From contig NZ_JAGYPM010000001.1 of NCBI RefSeq assembly GCF_018343665.1, forward strand, positions 1,149,619 through 1,213,618: a DNA stretch of 64,000 nucleotides, read 5' to 3'. Shown here piece after piece: positions 43,238 to 53,220 of the stretch. The translations under genes were made by a program, and so were the position numbers. The stretch comes from Cytobacillus citreus. GTDB taxonomy: Bacteria; Bacillota; Bacilli; Bacillales; Cytobacillaceae. Position 1 is the first letter of the stretch. Every line of letters begins with the position of its first letter. Under the pieces are notes generated by a model. That model ran no database searches. It worked only from the letters and a program-made list of their open reading frames with translations, and was not told where the DNA came from.

Positions 43238-43693
43238 TTAATCCGCAGTGATTAAGTATGCTGTTTGATTGCTCTTTGGAAGTTCCGTTTCAGCCAAAGC
43301 CCCGGCGAAACCCATACCGTGAATCAGGCCAAATAAGGTCGTCAATTGCCACCGCCATTTCGCCTTTTGAACAAACATATTTTCCACTGCCACATAACAG
43401 ATCGTAAGGGGAATCAAGGCTTCGACCCAATGCGAACTGACCTGAATACGGTCGGTGGCCACCAAGAAAAGTGTAATGCTGTGGGCGATTGTAAAAGCAG
43501 TAACAATTTTCAACGCATCCTTGTAGCGAGATGCGATTAATACTAAGGATAACAAAAACAGCAAATGATCGTACCCGGTCAAAATGTGTTCGATTCCAAG
43601 TACAAAGTATTTCCATAGGACGGATTCACTTTCAGTCTGAGCAATGGTGATATGAACATCTTTATTTTTGGTATCAAGAATATTCTGATAGAA
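43238..43693 (-). pseudogene. HupE/UreJ-family membrane protein remnant
   Basis: The readable frame gives ILDTKNKDVHITIAQ..., LGIEHILTGYDHLLFLLSLVL, TAFTIAHSITLFLVA, and FGLIHGMGFAGALAETELPKS, then breaks off at TAYLITAD and a stop. This is the middle of a HupE-like protein: the N-terminal domain and the last membrane segments are missing. No start codon with a ribosome binding site exists. It is joined directly to the tail of the phosphoesterase gene. Confidence 0.75.
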
Positions 43694-43887
43694 CTATTCC
43701 CCTGAATGGAATCGATGCTGGCTACTGTCTGAAAGTGAACGGTTTTGCATACCTGGTTGCCGGCCAAGTCGCTGGAGGATACAACAAGCGTATGCTGCCT
43801 ATCGGTTAATGCAAACTTAGGCGTCAAATCCACGGAATCTTTATAAATGCCGTTGTCTCCCAGTACGGTCATCTCGACCTCAGGAAC
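43694..43887 (-). pseudogene. Out-of-use 3' extension of the phosphoesterase gene
   Basis: After the phosphoesterase TAA the same frame continues (VPEVEMTVLGDNGIYKDS, DLTPKFALTDRQHTLVVSSS, DLAGNQVCKTVHFQTVASID). This is Ig-like/Big-domain type sequence typical of long secreted Paenibacillus proteins. It loses similarity where the HupE remnant starts. It indicates that the original protein was longer. Confidence 0.6.
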
Positions 43888-46800
43888 TTACTTATCCACC
43901 GGCGCTAAAATTTTCATTTCCGACAAGCCGACATTTGACCCGCTTCCACCGGATACCTGGAATTTGACCCATGTCACCGTCTTGTCAGGGAAAGTTACAG
44001 AATAAGCGCTCCCGTCATTTGGGATTCCTGAAACCGTCAAAGTGCTTCCGTCGCTGAAGGTAAGCGTTCCGCCGGGCGCCCAGTCCGTTGTGTTGGGCCG
44101 ATCATGAAAGATAATCTTGTTGAACGTTTGATTCGTCGTCCAATTCACCTGGATCCATGGATTCTTTTCTCCCTTGGAGGCCCATTCGCCATTAACCGCT
44201 TGCCCTATGCCATCAAATACTTTGTCGGGAGTAAAACTGGCATTGTAAATCGATGAAGCGGTAACTGCGGCGGTCCCCACTGGGATCCTATTAACAGTTA
44301 CTCTAATGCTTGTTGTCAATGGAACGCTGTTCGGGTTTGCGACTCCAATAGGCAGAGTTACTTTTCCTGTTACCGTGAAGGTCTGCGCCGTCGTGGAAGT
44401 TGGATCGTAGCTTGCACTATTTACATCCCAATTCACACTGGCATCCACATTTCCCCCATCGGTTACAAGGGCTACTTTAGCAGGCAATCCAAGAGCTTCC
44501 GCTGTCTTCGCCGTTCCAATGGCCGCGTCTATGTCAGCAGGCGCAGTGATGCTACTCAATTTTTTTTCTTGAACCTCTGTCAATTCAAACCAGTTCAATC
44601 TCCAAAAACCTGTATTTGCATTCAGCCTTATTTTATGTGAGCCTTCACTCAGTTTGACCGTATCGGAAGAAAAAGTGCCATATTTCCAACTCCCGGTTGA
44701 AAATGGGGTGCTCGTTTGAGGTACTCCATCTACCTGGAATTCAACCTCTGCCGGACGCCATGTTGCCACCCTATAATTTACTTGATAGAATCCCGATTTT
44801 GCCACATCTACGTTATATTCCATCCATTCGCCTTTTTCTATAGCAGTCACCACCCATGCGGGTCCGCCATCATAATTCGGAAAATTTCTAAATACAGAAT
44901 CCGTTTTTTTCGAATTGTAGTTTTCACCTTCTATCCTTCCTGGCACCGATGCTGAACCAGGCATTACATCTAAAATATTTACATTATAGCTGGCTGTCTT
45001 TCCACCTAGAGTCACAGTAATTGGCGCTCCTTCTTTAAGAGTGGAACTATTAAAGCCGGTAATATTATCATCCGTTACGTTCTCCACTTTTGTTGTTCCA
45101 TCGCTGTAAGTGCCTGTCACAACCAGCCCGTCTATATTCAACCAATCTCCCAGCAGGTAATTCAACTTTGTTGGCAGTTTAGTTATTTCGATGCTTTGTA
45201 ACTTAACGTTAGAAGTCTCGTTGGCAATTGCCATGATCTGATCTGTAGACAATGCTTGATTGTAAACCCTTACTGCATCAATACGTCCATTGAAGCTTTG
45301 TTGGCCTCTACTGTCTGCACCGATATACGTTCCCGTTGTTGGCGTAGAAGGATCTGTTGTATTATTGGTTACCGGTGTGCTCTTGCCATTGATATAAAGC
45401 TCCCAGGTGCCGTTTCTTCTTGCCGCCGTGATATTGGTCCATTGGCCCACCGTCAAAGCAGTCTGCGATCCAAGGATCGTCTGCCCGTTGATCGCAATGG
45501 ACACCTTATCGCCTTGGTCATGATCCAGCATGATTGAATATCCATTGGTAAGTCCATCTCCGTTGGACAATATTTGTTGAGATCCCGAAGTTGCGCCATT
45601 CCACTTCACCCAGGCTGTTAGCGTTACATTGTTCTTTTTATTGGATACAAGATCTGTACTTGCATAATTACCGTCAGCACCGTTCAGGCTGAGTGAAGCA
45701 GAACCTTCCATTTTATCCGTCTTATCATAGGCAGCACTTCCATGCAAGGTTGCATTCAACCCATTCTTGATACTGTCGTTGCCATTGCCGTTAAATCCCC
45801 ACATATTTTTGGGATCTTTACTATCCATAATTTGGGATTTATCTATGTTAACGCCCGCTGCGTCGCCATCGCTTTGTATGACGATCTTGTTATTTGGACC
45901 CGGATTCAGCTCAACAGGTACCGCCAATTCGTTATACGAGCTCATGCTTCCGGTAGTCGGTAAGCTGAGCGTCTGTACTTTGGCACCATTTACATATATT
46001 CCCTTAGTAGCATTGGCAGCATCGGTAGCATACCTTATTTTCAATATTTTATTGCCGCCAGAAGCTCCTCCGTCAACCTTGAGCGACTCGATATATGCGC
46101 TTCCATGGTTCATATTCACATACTTGCCGCCGGACGGATTTATGTCGTCGCCAGAGGTCGCATTTGCGAACACACTATCCTCGGCTTCATACATGCCGGT
46201 TGTATTCGGGTGCAGACTCATAGTACCTTCCCATATGGTTTTTTGTGTAGTTACATCCCTTCCCTTTATATGCACCTTGTCTTTATAGACATCAAACATC
46301 ATAGCTTGACTATTTAAAACGGCACCGTCTCTTAATGCAGTGAATTTATCCGCGTACATGTTGCCTTGTATCTTGATATCGTCGTGAAGATGTCCTGTTG
46401 TTAAAATAACCTGTGGATATTTTTCAAGGATTTTTCGGAACTCCTGATCCTGTGCAGTTCTTTGATAATAACCATTCGAAGAATATGACTTGGATACAGT
46501 CTGGTGAATAGGCTCATGCATGAACACAAAAATCGGCTTGTCCGGTTCAGCATTTGCAGCAAGCGTGCTTTCCAACCAGGCTAACTGTTCGTCGGACATA
46601 TACGCGTAATAGGACGGTTTCGTATCATACCCTAAAAATATAAAGTCATAGTCTTGTATTTCCCGGTGGTAATACACCTTCTTTTCTGGTATTTCTGCCT
46701 TTTCTATAAATCTGTTCTTCGCTACATTATAATCCGACTGCCAATCATATTCATGATTTCCTATTGTATAATACACCGGCGGATGATCTTTTACAGAATC

Positions 46801-47094
46801 GATAGCATTTTTTATGGCGTCATATTCACCGCTATCCCCGCGCTCGGTTATATCCCCGTTTAAAACTATTGCACTTGCATTATTATTTTTAGCATCCGTT
46901 ACAGCTTTAGCCGTTTTACCCGTATTGGTATGCGTGTCCGACATTGACATGAAGCTGAAGATTGGATCTTCCGTAGTGTTTTCTGTCACTGCTGCAGAGC
47001 TTTCTGCCGCAGTACTGCCTACTACACCCGCCAGGGCTACATTCAGCAGCATGAGTGATAGAAATGGCTTTTTTAACCTTTTAAGAAATAGCAT
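43888..47094 (-). CDS. Secreted multidomain calcineurin-like phosphoesterase (probably truncated)
   Basis: A 1068-residue exported protein: signal peptide 1-30, metallophosphatase 45-280 (MSMSDTHTN, LNGDITERGD, IGNHEYDWQ, FMHEP, TTGHLHDD), a CBM6/35-like module near 300-430, a LamG-like fold near 435-625, a bacterial Ig-like domain near 630-710, a CBM6 module (GRIEGENYNSK...NWFELTEV) near 715-860, another Ig-like domain, and a discoidin-like C-terminal module near 955-1064. Likely acts on cell-surface or plant polysaccharide-bound phosphate esters. The segment is richer in GC than its neighbours and Paenibacillus-like. An in-frame TAA ends it early. Confidence 0.8.
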   Translation of the reverse strand: MLFLKRLKKPFLSLMLLNVALAGVVGSTAAESSAAVTENTTEDPIFSFMSMSDTHTNTGKTAKAVTDAKNNNASAIVLNGDITERGDSGEYDAIKNAIDSVKDHPPVYYTIGNHEYDWQSDYNVAKNRFIEKAEIPEKKVYYHREIQDYDFIFLGYDTKPSYYAYMSDEQLAWLESTLAANAEPDKPIFVFMHEPIHQTVSKSYSSNGYYQRTAQDQEFRKILEKYPQVILTTGHLHDDIKIQGNMYADKFTALRDGAVLNSQAMMFDVYKDKVHIKGRDVTTQKTIWEGTMSLHPNTTGMYEAEDSVFANATSGDDINPSGGKYVNMNHGSAYIESLKVDGGASGGNKILKIRYATDAANATKGIYVNGAKVQTLSLPTTGSMSSYNELAVPVELNPGPNNKIVIQSDGDAAGVNIDKSQIMDSKDPKNMWGFNGNGNDSIKNGLNATLHGSAAYDKTDKMEGSASLSLNGADGNYASTDLVSNKKNNVTLTAWVKWNGATSGSQQILSNGDGLTNGYSIMLDHDQGDKVSIAINGQTILGSQTALTVGQWTNITAARRNGTWELYINGKSTPVTNNTTDPSTPTTGTYIGADSRGQQSFNGRIDAVRVYNQALSTDQIMAIANETSNVKLQSIEITKLPTKLNYLLGDWLNIDGLVVTGTYSDGTTKVENVTDDNITGFNSSTLKEGAPITVTLGGKTASYNVNILDVMPGSASVPGRIEGENYNSKKTDSVFRNFPNYDGGPAWVVTAIEKGEWMEYNVDVAKSGFYQVNYRVATWRPAEVEFQVDGVPQTSTPFSTGSWKYGTFSSDTVKLSEGSHKIRLNANTGFWRLNWFELTEVQEKKLSSITAPADIDAAIGTAKTAEALGLPAKVALVTDGGNVDASVNWDVNSASYDPTSTTAQTFTVTGKVTLPIGVANPNSVPLTTSIRVTVNRIPVGTAAVTASSIYNASFTPDKVFDGIGQAVNGEWASKGEKNPWIQVNWTTNQTFNKIIFHDRPNTTDWAPGGTLTFSDGSTLTVSGIPNDGSAYSVTFPDKTVTWVKFQVSGGSGSNVGLSEMKILAPVDK

Positions 47095-47693
47095 AATTAA
47101 ACCTCCTGTTATTCTATGTAATACTCAATATGAAATGGCCGTTTGTCGTCTTGCTTAGCCCGTTAAGGAGTCCCTTTGAGAGGTTGAAAATCAGGATTTT
47201 ATAATACCTGATCACTTAGCGGGAAAAATTCTCGTTTTGACAGCGGGCCCCCGTTAACGTCGAATCTTGTTGTCCCTCCCTCTTCTTAAAGTTTTTGAGC
47301 TAAATTCGCAAGCATTGATCCTATACAACTCTTGCTGAAAGATTTCCACCCAATTTAGCATATCAACTCATTGATACATTCCAATTGCCGGACATTGTTC
47401 TAAACCACCACCTCCAGAATCAAATTTACATATCTGCTTAATGGTAAGTGATATAGTTTAATAGTGTGTAAATTCAGTGTAAATTTTTGCAACCATGATA
47501 ATTGTTTTAACTATTGGTTTAACTATATAGTTCAAAAGGTATATCCTGTGTAGACAGGATTTAACGAATATTCAAAATAACAGACTCACCCTGTTCATAA
47601 GAAAAAGGGGTTGTGATAACCATCTTTATCGTTTGACATAGGCTAAATTTTCCATTATCATCAACTCAAACTTATTTACGGGGAGAAGTAAAG
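47095..47693. other. 600-bp non-coding region
   Basis: No gene found. It holds the phosphoesterase promoter region and an AACTATATAGTT palindrome (about 47519-47530) beside a near-repeat TTTAACTAT, perhaps an operator. The GC-rich island character fades by about 47300. Confidence 0.4.
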
Positions 47694-48134
47694 ATGAAAA
47701 TTTATGTTGATGCAGATGCTTGTCCGGTAAAAGATATCATTATCTCTGAAGGTACGAATGCTGAAATTCCTGTTACCCTTGTTACTAGCTATTCTCATTT
47801 TTCTAATGCGGAACAACCATCAGGAGTGGAAACCATTTATGTTGATTCTGGAGCAGATGCTGCGGATTATCGGATTATGAAGTTAGCAGAAAAAGGAGAT
47901 ATAATCGTTTCGCAAGATTATGGTCTTGCTTCGCTAGGTTTAGCAAAAGGGTGTGCGGTACTTCACCATAATGGGTCTAGCTATACAAATGAAAACATTG
48001 ACCAATTATTACAAACACGTTATTTGAGTGCAATGGCTCGAAAAAGCGGAAAGCGTACAAAGGGGCCAAAACCATTTACATCAGAAGATAGGGAGAAATT
48101 TAAGAGGCTTTTTAAAAAAGCGATTTCACATTAA
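47694..48134 (+). CDS. yqxD: YaiI/YqxD family protein (DUF188)
   Basis: A 146-residue protein of the YaiI/YqxD family, which has a PIN-like fold with the acidic residues expected of a nuclease ([54 protein letters not shown]). The C-terminal [17 protein letters not shown] is conserved. In B. subtilis the gene precedes dnaG; here it stands alone. GGGGAG precedes the ATG. Precise activity unknown. Confidence 0.92.
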   Translation: MKIYVDADACPVKDIIISEGTNAEIPVTLVTSYSHFSNAEQPSGVETIYVDSGADAADYRIMKLAEKGDIIVSQDYGLASLGLAKGCAVLHHNGSSYTNENIDQLLQTRYLSAMARKSGKRTKGPKPFTSEDREKFKRLFKKAISH

Positions 48135-48298
48135 TAAGTACCGTTCATTTTTAAGAAAAACCTAAAAAAAATTGTGACAAATATTAAACTAACCTCCCCA
48201 TTAGCTAAAAAAACGAACTCCTTTAAAGGAGCTCGCACACGTTGGGTCATTAAATAATTGTCTTTATTCAGCATTCGCTATATTTCGGATAGGTGACT

Positions 48299-48460
48299 TT
48301 AACTATTTCTCGTGGGGTTATTTTCAACATCCGTTTTTTTTGTACCTTTACTAATATAAGGTTTTGAACTCTTTTTTTTGTTTGCACTAGCTTGCCAACG
48401 ATTCCACCCCTTCTTGTCTGTTCCTCTCCCTGTTCCACCTTTTCCTTTAGCTTTACTCAT
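48299..48460 (-). CDS. Small basic DUF3934-like protein
   Basis: A 53-codon ORF reading MSKAKGKGGTGRGTDKKG, then WNRWQASANKKKSSKPYISK and a polar end. GGGGTGA lies 6 nt before the ATG. The glycine/lysine-rich start and the WNRWQASAN core match, from memory, small DUF3934-type proteins of Bacillus. Highly basic, so nucleic-acid or ribosome association is possible; function unknown. Confidence 0.7.
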   Translation of the reverse strand: MSKAKGKGGTGRGTDKKGWNRWQASANKKKSSKPYISKGTKKTDVENNPTRNS

Positions 48461-48738
48461 AAAATCACCCCATTATTATTCTAGGTTGAGTTACCTATCT
48501 CGTTAGTTTTAGTCATTTTACTCGGTTATTAACCAAGCATATTGCAATAAATAACATCCTTCCAGTCACCCATACTATTGTGTAGAAACAATAAACTAAT
48601 ATCGACTTCACGGAATTTCCTTTTTTCACTAACCTGACCGTAACTATAAGTACATTCCTACACAATCTCTACATTAACATAAATATATAAATCTTCATCC
48701 AAGTGTTATTTAATTATCTTCCCCGATCGTGGAATAAT

Positions 48739-48774
48739 AAAAAATCCTGCATATCAACACAGGATTTTTAAATA
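48739..48774. terminator. Terminator after the LacI-family gene
   Basis: AAAAATCCTG pairs with CAGGATTTTT around a 10-nt loop. Confidence 0.8.
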
Positions 48775-48786
48775 TGATCCAATCAT

Positions 48787-49806
48787 TTATTTATTTTTTT
48801 GCGGGAATCCTAATGTTGATTCTCTTTTGATTAGCCGCACGTTTAAGTCAAAATTCGGTATATCTTCAAAGTCGTTCTCAATCAGTCTAATTAACTTATC
48901 CGTTGCTGCTGCACCAATGTTATAAATCGGTTGTTCAATGGTAGTGATTTCAGGTTCTACAATTTCAGTTAGCTTTATTCCATCAAAGCCTATGACAGCA
49001 ACATCTTTTGGCACATTAATATTAAGTGTTTTTAATGCTTTTAAAGAACCTAATGCCATTAAATCATTTGCAAGAAAAATCCCATCTACATGTTGATGTT
49101 CCTTCATCAATTTTGCTGTTAATTGCATGCCGCTTTCTAAAGAGAAATCCCCCTCAAGCAGTATTAGCTCATGTTTATCCAATCTGCGTATTGTATCTAA
49201 ATATCCCCTCACCCGATCGATTGAAGGGGAAAAAGATTTGGGCCCACTAATATGAGCTATTTTCTTGCAGCCAATTTCTATTAAATGTTCAACAGCCATT
49301 TTTGCTCCATGATAATTGTCTACTCCAATGGAATTCGATGAATCAAAATTAACTGCACGATCCACTCGTACGAAAGGAATTTTTGAACCCTCTAAACCTT
49401 TGAGAACCTCTTCATTAACCTGAAAAGATGCTAATATAAAACCATCTATATATCTGCTCCTAAAGCTTTTCCAAAGTTGAGCATCCTGCAAATCATCTTC
49501 ATGTGAATTAACTAAAATTAAGCTGTATCCATTTAATTTTGCAACCTGTTCAATCGCTGTTACTAAATCAGGGAAGAATGGATTAGTTAGATCAGGAATG
49601 ATTAATGCAATAGTGTTCGATTTTTGCTTAGCGAGACCTCTGGCAATTTCATTCGGTTTATAATCAAGCCTATCCATTACCTCTTGAATCTTCTTCTCTT
49701 TATCCTCGCTAATGTAACTATTATTGTTGAGGAATCTTGAAACAGTTGCGACTGAAACACCTGCCTCTTTTGCCACTTCTCGAATTGTCACTTTATTCTT
49801 CTTCAC
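48787..49806 (-). CDS. LacI-family transcriptional regulator
   Basis: A 339-residue LacI/RbsR-type repressor: HTH VTIREVAKEAGVSVATVSRFLNNNSYISE, hinge YKPNEIARGLAKQKS, then a periplasmic-binding-protein-like effector domain (LIIPDLTNPFFPDLVTAIEQVA, GVDNYHGAKMAVEHLIEIGCKKIAHISGP, GIFLANDLMALGSLKALK, VAVIGFDG). The start is GTG 49806 behind GAGGAGA; the TTG at 49821 lies inside that site. It follows the nine-gene sugar-conjugate operon and is the obvious candidate to bind the two operators at 59184-59306. A TATAAT in the intergenic loop may drive it independently. Confidence 0.88.
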   Translation of the reverse strand: MKKNKVTIREVAKEAGVSVATVSRFLNNNSYISEDKEKKIQEVMDRLDYKPNEIARGLAKQKSNTIALIIPDLTNPFFPDLVTAIEQVAKLNGYSLILVNSHEDDLQDAQLWKSFRSRYIDGFILASFQVNEEVLKGLEGSKIPFVRVDRAVNFDSSNSIGVDNYHGAKMAVEHLIEIGCKKIAHISGPKSFSPSIDRVRGYLDTIRRLDKHELILLEGDFSLESGMQLTAKLMKEHQHVDGIFLANDLMALGSLKALKTLNINVPKDVAVIGFDGIKLTEIVEPEITTIEQPIYNIGAAATDKLIRLIENDFEDIPNFDLNVRLIKRESTLGFPQKNK

Positions 49807-49842
49807 ATATGTTCTCCTCAATTGTACTAATCATTACATGAA

Positions 49843-49908
49843 AAAAAGGTTTGGAAATGGAAATGAATTAACCATATTATATCCCAAAACCAAACCTTTT
49901 TCATTTTT
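49843..49908 (-). terminator. Long-loop hairpin ending the operon
   Basis: AAAAAGGTTTGG pairs with CCAAACCTTTTT with a loop of about 35 nt that contains a TATAAT, possibly the lacI-type gene promoter. Placed right after the 706-residue hydrolase gene. Confidence 0.6.
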
Positions 49909-49923
49909 TGTATGAAAATTCAC

Positions 49924-52044
49924 TTAATTTATAGCCTGAAATTGAAATGTGTGAATCCTTGAAACACCTGCCTCCAAACATCCATATCCATACATTCCAT
50001 ACGAAAGACGTGAATCCGATGTTTGAATGAGAATCTTATCATCTATAGAAAAAGTAATATTTGAGCCTCTACAGGTAATTTTGAAGTGATAACTCTTTCC
50101 AAGTTCCCATTGAAATGGTACGCTTTCTAGACGCTTTAAGCCAAAATCATTTAAAATAAGAGATACCTGTCCTTCGCCATCCAAGCCAGCTAAGTAATGG
50201 CGCTTAACACCTATCGCTCTAAAAATGACACAATGGCTAAAGCCGCTCTCAGGTGTAATTACTGCCCCCACGATGAAATCTTTAGCATAATAATTCCCGG
50301 TGTAAGAAGAGCATTCATTAATGGACTCACACTTCATGCTGCCATCGTCTAAAGTCCATTCCCCGTTATTATGTGCAAACGGAGTAATACATTTAAATTC
50401 AACACTTTGCTTTTCGAAATCTATCGAATAATCCGCATTGCCCGAAATATGAAATTGGTCAAGAAAAAATCTGCCAAATGCACGATTCGTTAAAGTTGAA
50501 GGACTCTGGACAATATAACCGATTTCATCAATAAAATCTCCATCCGTTTCTGGAATAATAAATTCAATATGGTTCCAGTCTTGATTCTTTAACACAACCG
50601 GTTGTAATCTTATTTCATCCTGTTTATAAGTTTTTCTAACATATGGGGTTAGGATAATCGTATCCCCTTGCCATTGATCGAGGAAAATTTTCACTGATAC
50701 AGTTTGGTCGCTATAGGCTGTTGGAGCGAATGTTGGTTTATACTTTTCATCATTAAATTCAGCACGTCTATAAAAAGGCTTATAAAAGATTTTACTTTCA
50801 TCGACTTCTACCATTCTATCAAACATGACTTCCAGAGAGCCAAGGCGATTGTATCCTTTTTCTTCACTGTATTTAAGTATCGTTTTACATGAATTATTTG
50901 TTCTAAAGCCATGTGTAGAACCTGGGAATGAAAAATCGAAATAGACTTCCCCATTTTTAACACTATCGACCAATGATTTAGGCGGTTCCATGCCAGACAC
51001 TCTATACCCTAGAAGTGCTAACTCTTTCGCAAAGGTTGGGATATCTAAATTGTTCAAGTAACCAGATACACTCGAAGTCACAATATGATCATTGATTGGT
51101 TTCCGGTAATGATTTGGGATGTCTTCAATTCCATAAAGCACACCTACAATCGTTCCAACGTTTCCAGCATTACAGTCCGTATCCCATCCGCACATGGTCG
51201 CTATTTCAATTGTTCTTGCAAAACTTCCCTTCCCATATAAAAGAGAAAGGACACAGACTCCTGCATTAGGAATAATATGACATATACCTGGGTACTTGTC
51301 ATAACCCCATTCATCTTCAAGATATTGACGGCATAATCTAAAATCATTTGGATGTTTTTGATGAAAATTAACGACTGCCTGAACAACCTTAGCATATAAC
51401 GAATCACCTGGTATAGTGCTTAGACCAGCTTCAATAACTTCTTCAATAGATGAAGCTGAAAAGGCTTTTGAAATACATGCCGCTATAAACCTTGCACCGA
51501 ATATACCATTTTTATCATGAGATACACTTGCAGCCATTTCTGCATAGTGTGCAGCTTTTTCAATATTATTAGGGTATAGTAATCCCCAAGTATCAATGAA
51601 AATTTGCCCTCCTATCTGTTCAGCTAAAATGATGCCATTCAAGTCAGCTGAACCAGAGCGAGGTGCTGGAATCCCTTTTTTCAAATTGTTATATGCCGTG
51701 TGTTCGGTACTGACGCCTTCTCCACCCCACCAAAACATGCCAATTCCATCTCTAGCATAGTTCAGCCATGCCTTTCCGATATCCTCAGCTGTTACTTCAC
51801 GGTCTATTGCGTCATCATACAATGCTCTAATAAAGAAAATCGGTCCATTTGCATCATCATCTGCTGCAAACATTTTATAGTCTTTCACATACCCTTTAAT
51901 TTCACCATAAAATTGATGTATTCTTTCAAGTGTCCATTCAATAGGCTCAACTGGTGCTCCTAAACGGATTCCAACATTCATGCCTAGAAAGCCTGCATAT
52001 ACTTTTTCCAAGTAATTTTTGAGAATCAATCGATTCACTCCCAT
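49924..52044 (-). CDS. ADP-ribosylglycohydrolase-fold protein with C-terminal lectin-like module
   Basis: A 706-residue cytosolic protein (no signal peptide). Residues 1 to about 340 carry the ADP-ribosyl hydrolase fold: GFLGMNVGIRLGAPVE, the first metal cluster AADDDANG, GVSTEHTAYN, and the second metal cluster GWDTDCNAGNVGTIVG. Residues about 380-706 are beta-rich, ending in a concanavalin-like fold (FQWELGKSYHFKITCRGSNITFSIDDKIL). The metal-binding Asp residues are kept, so it should hydrolyse an N- or O-glycosidic link to a ribose-like group. Substrate unknown. Last structural gene of the operon, 3 bp after the other hydrolase gene. Confidence 0.8.
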   Translation of the reverse strand: MGVNRLILKNYLEKVYAGFLGMNVGIRLGAPVEPIEWTLERIHQFYGEIKGYVKDYKMFAADDDANGPIFFIRALYDDAIDREVTAEDIGKAWLNYARDGIGMFWWGGEGVSTEHTAYNNLKKGIPAPRSGSADLNGIILAEQIGGQIFIDTWGLLYPNNIEKAAHYAEMAASVSHDKNGIFGARFIAACISKAFSASSIEEVIEAGLSTIPGDSLYAKVVQAVVNFHQKHPNDFRLCRQYLEDEWGYDKYPGICHIIPNAGVCVLSLLYGKGSFARTIEIATMCGWDTDCNAGNVGTIVGVLYGIEDIPNHYRKPINDHIVTSSVSGYLNNLDIPTFAKELALLGYRVSGMEPPKSLVDSVKNGEVYFDFSFPGSTHGFRTNNSCKTILKYSEEKGYNRLGSLEVMFDRMVEVDESKIFYKPFYRRAEFNDEKYKPTFAPTAYSDQTVSVKIFLDQWQGDTIILTPYVRKTYKQDEIRLQPVVLKNQDWNHIEFIIPETDGDFIDEIGYIVQSPSTLTNRAFGRFFLDQFHISGNADYSIDFEKQSVEFKCITPFAHNNGEWTLDDGSMKCESINECSSYTGNYYAKDFIVGAVITPESGFSHCVIFRAIGVKRHYLAGLDGEGQVSLILNDFGLKRLESVPFQWELGKSYHFKITCRGSNITFSIDDKILIQTSDSRLSYGMYGYGCLEAGVSRIHTFQFQAIN

Positions 52045-52047
52045 TTC

Positions 52048-53208
52048 TTAGCAGTACTCTTCGAAGTATTTTTTTCTTCTTTCGTTTAACCGTAAGTCCT
52101 CCATAATAATTCCTTCTGCAACTTCAGAAAAAGAATCTGACAATTGGATAAGATTCATTTTGTTTGTTTCTTCTAGAAGCTTTACATCTTCTTCACGTAT
52201 AACTCGATCTCCATACATGGCTCCAAGAATAACACCAATCATCACTCCGATTGAGTCTGTATCTCTCCCAGAATTAATTCCATCATATATAGATTGATAG
52301 AATTCACCATCATTTAAGACAATAAATGCTAATGCCATCGGCAATTCTTCAATTGAAAATAACCTGCTTGGTGTGTAATGGTTAGAAGGAATTCCAATTT
52401 TCTCTATTTTTCTATGAACATCATCTTTCATTGGTGAATATTTGACCATGATGGTCTGGAATGATTCGATTACCTGATCCATTGTTGCTTTCTGATCACG
52501 AAGCTGTCTGGCTGCCAATGTTATATCAATAATGGCTTGTTTTGTACCATCCTTTGCATAATAAATAGCAGTTTCCACAATATCATTTATGGTAGCGCTT
52601 TCTTCAAAGGCCTTAGCTACACAAGCTGCCAAAACACCGGCAGCTTCTAATCCATAGCTGCTTTGATGACCCATCGCAAACAAGATTGCTTCATCATATG
52701 CAGACTTCGGGTTACACGCATTAACAATCCCAATTGGGGAAATATACATGGCGGCTCCGCAATTGATCATATTTCCAATACCCGCTTCTCTAGGTTCACA
52801 GTTAGCTAACACGTGACGGATATAGATATATTTTTCCGGATAAAATAGGCGATCAATGATAAGCCCTTCTTTGCCAAACTCAGGTATATATGTTTTTTTA
52901 CAGGAAATCTCTTTAACGAATTCATTGCCAAGATCATAGGCGTCAAGATGTCTTTTTTCCTTCAAATAAACATGGATTAATGCTGATGTCATTAACGTGT
53001 CATCCGTCACGATACCATTTCCGCGCATCTTCCCGAGGGTGACATCAGCTGGTGCATTTGCTTTATACCATTCTGTCTTCAAGGATTCAACACGGCCGTA
53101 TTTTTCTTTGATTTGCTCATAGCTTAATTTTTCAATTGTTGCCCCTAAGGCATCACCTAGAGCTGTAGATAAGATGACACCCCGGACCCGTTCCTGAAAT
53201 GAAATCAT
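52048..53208 (-). CDS. ADP-ribosylglycohydrolase family protein
   Basis: A 386-residue DraG/ARH-type hydrolase: FQERVRGVILSTALGDALGATIEKL at the N terminus, the first metal motif GIVTDDTLMT, GHQSSYGLEAAGVLAACVAKAF, and the second metal motif GINSGRDTDSIGVMIGVILGAMYG. These dinuclear-metal enzymes remove ADP-ribose or related ribosides. Within this operon, a role in cutting an imported conjugate is more likely than reversal of protein ADP-ribosylation, since no transferase is present. Sits between the solute-binding protein and the larger hydrolase. Confidence 0.85.
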   Translation of the reverse strand: MISFQERVRGVILSTALGDALGATIEKLSYEQIKEKYGRVESLKTEWYKANAPADVTLGKMRGNGIVTDDTLMTSALIHVYLKEKRHLDAYDLGNEFVKEISCKKTYIPEFGKEGLIIDRLFYPEKYIYIRHVLANCEPREAGIGNMINCGAAMYISPIGIVNACNPKSAYDEAILFAMGHQSSYGLEAAGVLAACVAKAFEESATINDIVETAIYYAKDGTKQAIIDITLAARQLRDQKATMDQVIESFQTIMVKYSPMKDDVHRKIEKIGIPSNHYTPSRLFSIEELPMALAFIVLNDGEFYQSIYDGINSGRDTDSIGVMIGVILGAMYGDRVIREEDVKLLEETNKMNLIQLSDSFSEVAEGIIMEDLRLNERRKKYFEEYC

Positions 53209-53220
53209 TTAAAGAACTCC

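Noticed and set aside
43579-43872. Independent 97-residue gene
   Set aside because: It is in the same frame as, and continues, the phosphoesterase after a TAA; it has no ribosome binding site and ends in the HupE junction.
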